A DNA stretch of 6,225 nucleotides from Thermomicrobiales bacterium (GTDB taxonomy: Bacteria; Chloroflexota; Chloroflexia; Thermomicrobiales; UBA6265), in contig JAICRA010000098.1 of NCBI GenBank assembly GCA_025937615.1, forward strand, positions 1 to 6,225, read 5' to 3'. How positions within the stretch are numbered: position 1 is the stretch's first letter; each line of letters begins with the position of its first letter. This document shows positions 1-4,482 of the stretch, piece by piece. A program made the translations under genes and the position numbers. Under the pieces are notes generated by a model. It saw only the letters and a list, made by a program, of their open reading frames with translations. It did not search any database and had not been told where the DNA came from.

Positions 1-2
1 GC

Positions 3-692
3 GTCAACGTCGAGCTTGGCCTCCCGCGCGTGCCCTACCGTGAGACCATCTCGGCCAAGACAATCGCCGAGTACAAGCACAAGAAGCAGACCGGTGGCGC
101 GGGTCAATATGGTCACGTCTTCCTCGAACTGGAGCCCCTCCCGGACTCCGAGTTCGAATTCGGCGAGAGGGTGTTCGGCGGAGCGGTGCCACGCAATTTC
201 TACCCGGCCGTAGAGAAAGGCGTGCGGGAGGGAATGGAGTCTGGTCCCGTTGCCGGCTTCCCGGTCACGAATGTGAAAGTTACCCTGACAGACGGCTCGT
301 ACCACGCGGTCGACTCGAACGAGATGTCGTTCAAGATCGCCTCCAAGGAGGCATTCAAGAAAGGCATCTTGCAAGGGAAGCCGGTGCTACTGGAACCGAT
401 CATGACGCTGCGAGTCACCGTTCCAGAATCGTACACGGGCGACGTGATGAGCGACCTGAACACCAAGCGAGCTCATGTCAGCGGCATGAATCCTGGCTCC
501 AACAGCACGACGACGATCGAAGCGACTGTCCCGGCGGCTGAGATTCAGCGATACGCGACCGACCTCCGCTCTATTACTCAGGGGCGAGGCTCGTTCACGA
601 CCGAGTTTTCCCACTATCAGCCAGTCCCCGCGCACATCGCCGATCAGGTAAAAGCCGCGGCTGCCAAGCAGGCCGAAGCGGCTCACGCGTGA
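3..692 (+). CDS. fusA: Elongation factor G family protein, C-terminal part (5' end outside window)
   Basis: The reading frame is open from base 3 to the TGA at 690-692 and gives 229 visible residues; the GTPase domain and domains II-III lie left of the window. EF-G is the cytoplasmic GTPase that moves tRNA and mRNA through the ribosome after peptide bond formation. Domain IV is marked by HKKQTGGAGQYGHV (about visible residues 26-39), FGGAVPRNFYPAVEKGV and DGSYHAVDSNEMSFKIA. Domain V starts near VLLEPIM (about 128) and carries GDVMSDLNTKR and YATDLRSITQGRGSF. The tail is alanine-rich (KAAAAKQAEAAHA). The HKKQTGG motif and the divergent domain V loop (SGMNPGSNSTTT) resemble the EF-G-like, or EF-G II, paralogues more than the housekeeping protein. 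The following gene is an RNase H-like gene rather than tuf or a ribosomal protein gene, which agrees. Family assignment is near certain; the paralogue type is an inference. Confidence 0.95.
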   Translation, partial: VNVELGLPRVPYRETISAKTIAEYKHKKQTGGAGQYGHVFLELEPLPDSEFEFGERVFGGAVPRNFYPAVEKGVREGMESGPVAGFPVTNVKVTLTDGSYHAVDSNEMSFKIASKEAFKKGILQGKPVLLEPIMTLRVTVPESYTGDVMSDLNTKRAHVSGMNPGSNSTTTIEATVPAAEIQRYATDLRSITQGRGSFTTEFSHYQPVPAHIADQVKAAAAKQAEAAHA

Positions 693-1273
693 CGCAAGAG
701 AGTGGAAGCAATCGGCAAGTCGACGAGCTGCTCGATGTCGACCCGGAGTCGCTTTCCCGCGGAGAACTGATCGACCTCGTGCGCGAACTGCAAGAAGCAC
801 TGACCGGCAGAGTGCGGCCGTTGCCAGTGTCCACCCCGACTGCGGGCAATGCACGCTTGCACCCGATCAGTGCCGTTCCTGGAGTCGATTACACGGTGGT
901 CTTCGACGGCGGATCTCTTGGCAACCCGGGAAAGGGGTACGGCAGCTACGAGATCGCCGGGCCGGACGGGACCGTTGCCACGCGTCAGGTCCAGTTCGGC
1001 AACGATATGACGAACAATCAGGCTGAGTTTCGCGCCATCATCACCGCTCTTGAAGACTTGCTGGAGCGCGTTGGTCCGCGGGCCAACGCGCTTTCGGTCG
1101 CCATCCGCGGCGACAGCCAGCTTGTCATACGCGGGCTCACCGGAGAGTGGCGCGTCAAACACCCGGGGCTGCAACCACTGCACCAGCGGGCCGCTGACCT
1201 GCTGCGGCGGTTTGGGACCGTTGATCTGGCGTGGCACCCGCGGCAAGAGTCGGTACGCACATTCGGTCATTGA
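689..1273 (+). CDS. Ribonuclease H-like domain protein with incomplete C-terminal active site
   Basis: This 194-residue protein starts at GTG 689, overlapping the upstream stop as GTGA, so it is probably translated by coupling; no other in-frame start fits. Residues 1-60 form a mostly helical, charged extension (LSRGELIDLVRELQEAL). The RNase H fold begins near 67. Visible active-site residues are D73 (VVFDGGSLGNPGKG), E113 (TNNQAEFRAI) and D142 (RGDSQLVI). These match the first three acidic residues of RNase HI, which cuts the RNA strand of RNA-DNA hybrids using two metal ions. In the family the end usually reads WxPRxxNxxAD followed by a short helix. Here it reads WHPRQESVRTFGH and stops, so F192 stands where the fourth Asp is expected and the last helix is missing. 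This may be a subfamily ending in GH, or a frameshift (see findings). A role in RNA-primer or R-loop removal is inferred only. Confidence 0.88.
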   Translation: MTQESGSNRQVDELLDVDPESLSRGELIDLVRELQEALTGRVRPLPVSTPTAGNARLHPISAVPGVDYTVVFDGGSLGNPGKGYGSYEIAGPDGTVATRQVQFGNDMTNNQAEFRAIITALEDLLERVGPRANALSVAIRGDSQLVIRGLTGEWRVKHPGLQPLHQRAADLLRRFGTVDLAWHPRQESVRTFGH

Positions 1274-1371
1274 GTGATGCGGTGTGTCGCACCTCGCCGC
1301 GCGAGTTCTCCGAATTGCTGGTGATGAGTCCCCGGGTGTACCACCAGGTGGGCTGGCTCCATCGTTTCTCG

Positions 1372-1400
1372 TTGACACCAGGCACGGTCTTGCGTACAGT
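1372..1400 (+). promoter_or_regulatory. Sigma70-type promoter for tRNA-Val
   Basis: A perfect -35 box TTGACA (1372-1377) is followed by a 17-base spacer and TACAGT (1395-1400), which matches TATAAT at four of six positions. Transcription would begin near 1407, a few bases before the tRNA at 1413, as is common for tRNA genes. No convincing terminator was seen between the tRNA and the ABC operon, so transcripts could read through into it. Box matches are seen directly; activity is inferred. Confidence 0.7.
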
Positions 1401-1412
1401 TGAGTGGTATCC

Positions 1413-1486
1413 GGGCGGCTAGCTCAGCTGGTTAGAGCGCCACGTTGACATCGTGGAGGTCACTGGTTCGAGTCCAGTGTCGCCCA
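1413..1486 (+). tRNA. tRNA-Val (anticodon GAC)
   Basis: A full cloverleaf can be folded. The acceptor stem GGGCGGC (1413-1419) pairs with GTCGCCC (1479-1485), with one G-U pair. The D stem is GCTC/GAGC (1422-1425 and 1435-1438). The anticodon stem CCACG/CGTGG (1440-1444 and 1452-1456) encloses the loop TTGACAT. The variable region is AGGTC, and the T arm ACTGG-TTCGAGT-CCAGT spans 1462-1478. The anticodon GAC (1447-1449) reads valine codons GUC and GUU. The discriminator base is A1486. The genome does not encode the CCA end (bases 1487-1490 are CCCC), so CCA must be added by the nucleotidyltransferase. Confidence 0.96.
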
Positions 1487-1591
1487 CCCCGTGAGACAAC
1501 CAAAGGCGCTTGCTCTGCGACCTTGGCGGAGTCTGTCTCCTTCATTGTCGAGTCTGCACCGAGACGCCGCGTCGGACGCGCGTTGTGGTAC

Positions 1592-1596
1592 AGGAG
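1592..1596 (+). promoter_or_regulatory. Shine-Dalgarno site that sets the ABC ATPase start
   Basis: AGGAG lies 9 bases before TTG 1606 and 15 bases before the next in-frame candidate, GTG 1612. This spacing favours TTG 1606 and argues against the much earlier TTG at 1510, which lies just after the tRNA and would add 32 residues not typical of the family. Confidence 0.6.
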
Positions 1597-1605
1597 CCCC
1601 CTATT

Positions 1606-2646
1606 TTGCCCGTGATTCGCGTTCGCGATCTGCGCAAAACCTATGACGTCCCCGAGCGGGAATCGGGTCTCCGCGCTTCCGTGGGCTCCCTCTTTCGTCG
1701 CCAGACCAAAGAGGTCGTTGCGGTTGACGGCATCTCGTTCGACGTCACGCCGGGCGAGGTAGTCGGTTTTCTCGGGCCCAATGGCGCAGGCAAGACGACG
1801 ACACTCAAGATGCTCTCCGGTCTTCTCTACCCGTCGGGAGGCGAGGCCACTGTTCTCGGTCATGTCCCCTGGCAACGGGAGAGAGCGTATCTCCGCCAGA
1901 TGACCCTGGTCATGGGGCAGCGCAACCAGCTTGTCTGGGACATTCCGGTCGCGGACTCATTCGAGCTCAATCGCGCCATCTACCGCATCCCCCAAGCCGA
2001 ATTCCGCCAGACGCGCGACGAGCTGAGCGACTTGCTCGAGCTAGGTCCGCTATTGACGAAGCCGGTGCGCAATCTCTCCCTCGGCGAGCGGATGAAGTGT
2101 GAGCTGGCCGGGGCGCTCCTGCACCGGCCACGGGTGCTCTTTCTGGATGAGCCGACCTTGGGGCTCGATGTCACGGCACAGCGCCGGATTCGCGGGTTCG
2201 TCGCTGAGTATGCCGCCCGGTACGGCGCGACGGTCCTCCTGACCAGTCACTACATGGCCGATGTCGAAGCTCTGGCCGAGCGGGTCATCGTCATCCACCA
2301 CGGGGCGTTACTCTTCGACGGCGCTCTTGGTGCGCTGGTCGAGCGCTTCTCGCCACACAAGACGGTTATCGTCGACCTCGAGCACGCCGGAGTCGGCTTC
2401 GAGCGCTACGGTGAAGTCGTCGCTGTCGACGGACTGCGTGTAACCCTGCGCGTGGGGAAGGCTGAGGCGGCCGCCGTCACGGCACGACTGCTGGCGGAGC
2501 TACCAGTGGTCGACTTGTCCGTAAGCGACCCGCCCATCGACGAGGTGATTGACACCGTTTTCACCAGCGGCGAGGAGCCAGTTGCCGAGGTCATTGAAAC
2601 GCCAGAATCTGAAGTCGCGTCCGTACCGGAACCCGTGCCAGTATGA
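1606..2646 (+). CDS. ABC-2 type exporter, ATP-binding protein (COG4586-like)
   Basis: From TTG 1606 the product has 346 residues and begins MPVIRVRDLRKTY, as expected for an ABC ATPase. Visible motifs are Walker A GPNGAGKT (57-64), a Q-loop region MGQRNQLVWD (103-112), signature LSLGE (157-161), Walker B VLFLDEPT (177-184), D-loop GLD (186-188) and switch His TSH (H215), so ATPase function should be intact. A segment of about 20 residues between the first strand and the Walker A strand (PERESGLRASVGSLF), the MGQRNQLVWDIP stretch and the HYMADVEALAERV helix are characteristic of the COG4586 group, which pairs with two ABC-2 permeases as here. The ATPase domain ends near residue 245. A small second domain follows, and the last 25 residues are rich in Pro, Glu and Val. 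The stop overlaps the next start as ATGA (2643-2646). The ATPase probably works as a dimer at the inner face of the membrane; the substrate is unknown. Confidence 0.94.
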   Translation: MPVIRVRDLRKTYDVPERESGLRASVGSLFRRQTKEVVAVDGISFDVTPGEVVGFLGPNGAGKTTTLKMLSGLLYPSGGEATVLGHVPWQRERAYLRQMTLVMGQRNQLVWDIPVADSFELNRAIYRIPQAEFRQTRDELSDLLELGPLLTKPVRNLSLGERMKCELAGALLHRPRVLFLDEPTLGLDVTAQRRIRGFVAEYAARYGATVLLTSHYMADVEALAERVIVIHHGALLFDGALGALVERFSPHKTVIVDLEHAGVGFERYGEVVAVDGLRVTLRVGKAEAAAVTARLLAELPVVDLSVSDPPIDEVIDTVFTSGEEPVAEVIETPESEVASVPEPVPV

Positions 2647-3446
2647 CCGATCTCATCATTCTCTACCGTGCCCAGTTCAAAACCACCATCTCCAGCCAGC
2701 TCCAGTATCGCGGCTCGCTCGTGATCTGGATCATCGGCCTGATCCTGCAACCGGTCATCTACCTTTCGGTCTGGTCGACAGTCGCCCGGTCACAGGGTGG
2801 CAACGTTGACGGTTTCAACCCCAGCGACTTCGCCGCCTACTATCTCACCGCACTCGTCGTCTCCCAGGCGTCATTCACTTGGATCATGTGGGAGATGGAA
2901 TACTGGATCAGGCAGGGAAATCTTTCTCCCCTCCTCGTGCGGCCAGTCCATCCGATTCATCAGCACATCGCCAACAATCTGACGTTCAAGCTGCTGACCA
3001 TGGCCGTGGTGATACCGGTCGTGGTGGTGCTGACAATTGTCTTTCGGCCGAATTTCACCATTTCAGCCTGGAACGCCCTGGCCTTTGTGCCGGCATTGAT
3101 CCTGGCGATGGCGCTGCGCTTCGCCGTGGAATGGACCCTGGCGTCGATTGCGTTCTGGGTCACGCGAGTCAACGCGATCAACCAGCTCTATTTCGTGGTG
3201 TTCCTCTTCCTGTCAGGTTTCGTCGCTCCGCTGGACCTCCTGCCGGGACCGGTGCGAGCAATCGCCGTGCTACTCCCGTTCTACCGGATGCTTGGTTTCC
3301 CAGTCGAGCTACTCCTGGGCCGGCTCAGCCCAACTCAGATCTTCGTGGGCTTTGGCGCCCAACTCGGCTGGCTGGCGCTCGCTCTCCTGCTCCTGAATGT
3401 CACCTGGGCGCGCGGCGTGCGGCAGTACTCGGCGGTCGGGGCTTGA
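2643..3446 (+). CDS. ABC-2 type exporter permease, first subunit (COG4587-like)
   Basis: This 267-residue membrane protein starts at ATG 2643 inside the ATPase stop codon, so translation is probably coupled. About six hydrophobic segments are visible, at roughly 25-47, 62-82, 115-134, 143-165, 180-200 and 233-252. A conserved-looking cytoplasmic stretch, RQGNLSPLLVRPVHPIHQHI (about 90-109), lies between segments two and three; this is where ABC-2 permeases commonly contact the ATPase. A second loop carries LDLLPGPVRAIAVLLPFYRM. The C-terminus (WARGVRQYSAVGA) resembles the end of the next permease (IGVRHYSGASA), so the two subunits look like diverged copies. Together they would form the membrane channel of one exporter. 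No transported substrate can be named. Confidence 0.92.
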   Translation: MTDLIILYRAQFKTTISSQLQYRGSLVIWIIGLILQPVIYLSVWSTVARSQGGNVDGFNPSDFAAYYLTALVVSQASFTWIMWEMEYWIRQGNLSPLLVRPVHPIHQHIANNLTFKLLTMAVVIPVVVVLTIVFRPNFTISAWNALAFVPALILAMALRFAVEWTLASIAFWVTRVNAINQLYFVVFLFLSGFVAPLDLLPGPVRAIAVLLPFYRMLGFPVELLLGRLSPTQIFVGFGAQLGWLALALLLLNVTWARGVRQYSAVGA

Positions 3447-3450
3447 GACG

Positions 3451-4236
3451 ATGACCTCCCTTCGCCTCCTCGGGATTCATCTTCGGCTCGGCGTTCTCAA
3501 CGAGCTCCAGTACCGAACGCACCTGTTCGTCCAGCTCGTTCAGTCGGGAGTCGGACTTCTCACAGCACTGCTCGGTCTGGGAGTCATCTTCTCCAAGACC
3601 GACTCGCTTGGCGGCTGGAGCGCTCCCGAGTTGCTGGCGATCGTCGGGGTCTACACACTGGTATCCGGAATCACTCAGGTTGTCGTCCAGCCGAGTCTTG
3701 CCCGTTTCATGGAGGACGTCCGGCTGGGAACGCTCGATTTCACGCTGACCAAACCGGTCGACGCCCAGGTCCTGATCAGCGTACGTCAGGTCGAGGTCTG
3801 GAAGCTCGTCGACGTCGTGGTCGGTTTCGTGGTGCTTGGCGTCGCGATCGGCGAACTCGGGGCATCGGTCGGACTCGCCGAGGCAGTCGCGTTCCTGGTG
3901 GCGCTGCTGGCTGGGGTAACGATCATCTACAGCTTCCTGCTGATCCTCGCTACCTGTGTATTCTGGTTCGTACGGTTAGACAACATTCTGAACATCTTTC
4001 AGAGCATGTATGAAGCTGGGAAGTGGCCGATCGGCATCTACCCGCCCTGGCTACGGACGATGCTGACCTTCTTGGTACCGATCGGGTTCGCGGTCACGGT
4101 CCCCGCCGAGGGGTTGGTTGGCCGCCTAGCTTCACCGAATCTGCTTGGCGCCGTCGCGCTCGCCGTTGCCCTGCCCTTGATTGCCCGGGCGTTCTGGCGC
4201 ATCGGCGTCCGCCACTACTCTGGCGCTTCGGCGTAA
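3451..4236 (+). CDS. ABC-2 type exporter permease, second subunit (COG3694-like)
   Basis: ATG 3451 lies 4 bases after the first permease stop and gives 261 residues beginning MTSLRLLGIHLRLGVLNELQ. An earlier in-frame ATG at 3397 would lie well inside the upstream gene and is less likely. No strong Shine-Dalgarno is visible, so coupling to the upstream gene is probable. About six hydrophobic segments are seen, at roughly 24-47, 60-80, 118-136, 142-174, 203-222 and 230-248. Family-like motifs are RLGTLDFTLTKPVDAQVLIS (91-110) and YEAGKWPIGIYPPWLR (187-202), the second typical of the COG3694 group. The shared N-terminal ELQYR and C-terminal RxYS elements link it to the first permease. It is expected to pair with that subunit in one exporter complex. 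It is the last gene of the operon, ending with TAA at 4234-4236. Confidence 0.92.
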   Translation: MTSLRLLGIHLRLGVLNELQYRTHLFVQLVQSGVGLLTALLGLGVIFSKTDSLGGWSAPELLAIVGVYTLVSGITQVVVQPSLARFMEDVRLGTLDFTLTKPVDAQVLISVRQVEVWKLVDVVVGFVVLGVAIGELGASVGLAEAVAFLVALLAGVTIIYSFLLILATCVFWFVRLDNILNIFQSMYEAGKWPIGIYPPWLRTMLTFLVPIGFAVTVPAEGLVGRLASPNLLGAVALAVALPLIARAFWRIGVRHYSGASA

Positions 4237-4482
4237 CACTTCAGCTACCTCCATCAGGAGGGTGAGCGTTCCGGTCTGGTCCAGGCCCTTTTGTTCCAAG
4301 AATGCCTTCATCGTTGCCCAAGACACCTGGGAGTACGCGTTCTTCCTGCGGCGAATCACAGCGAAGAAAGCTTTCCCCACGTGTAACGATTCAATTCGTT
4401 TCACGACATTCTGTGGCCTGCTCGGGATCTGTGCGAGAATCCTGTTTCGACGACGTTCACTCAAGATGTCCGGAGCCGGACG
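4237..4482. other. Intergenic gap with a protein-like - strand stretch; possible gene remnant
   Basis: No + strand gene is supported here. The left end has a 5-bp GC hairpin, CCTCC-ATCA-GGAGG (4248-4261), 11 bases after the exporter stop but without a T-run, so it is at best a weak terminator. On the - strand, bases from about 4430 down to 4237 translate without stops into a balanced sequence including GKAFFAVIRRRKNAYS, VSWATMKAFLEQKGLDQ and TLTLLMEVAEVLRR. This is unlike the Arg/Ser/Pro-rich shadow frames elsewhere in the window. The frame runs on into antisense of the permease (stop at 4132) and of the cyclase, with no Shine-Dalgarno before the ATG at 4311. It could be a remnant of an inverted gene, such as a transposase or toxin-antitoxin piece, or chance. 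I could not identify it. Confidence 0.25.
4472..4475 (+). promoter_or_regulatory. Shine-Dalgarno site of the cyclase-ATPase gene
   Basis: GGAG lies 7 bases before ATG 4483, a normal spacing. The nearby ATG at 4466 is in another frame. No clear -35/-10 pair was found upstream; GAGAAT at 4435-4440 resembles a -10 box but lacks a matching -35. Confidence 0.55.

Noticed and set aside
1250..1267. Repeated TCGGT at 1250-1254 and 1263-1267 as a slippage source for the RNase H frameshift
   Set aside because: Collapsing this 13-base repeat leads straight to a stop (HSVIE) and does not restore the Asp motif.
1281..1310. Small hairpins (GGTG..CACC and CTCGC-CGC-GCGAG) after the RNase H-like gene
   Set aside because: The stems are 4-5 bp, compete with each other and are followed only by TTCTC, so an intrinsic terminator is not supported.
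683..1378. - strand open frame of 231 codons
   Set aside because: It lies antisense to the RNase H-like gene, which has clear catalytic motifs; the composition is that of a GC-rich shadow frame.
1432..1875. - strand open frame of 147 codons ending in a GRHWTRTSDLHDVN-type peptide
   Set aside because: That peptide is the antisense translation of the tRNA-Val gene, a known source of spurious protein annotations; the rest is antisense to the ABC ATPase.
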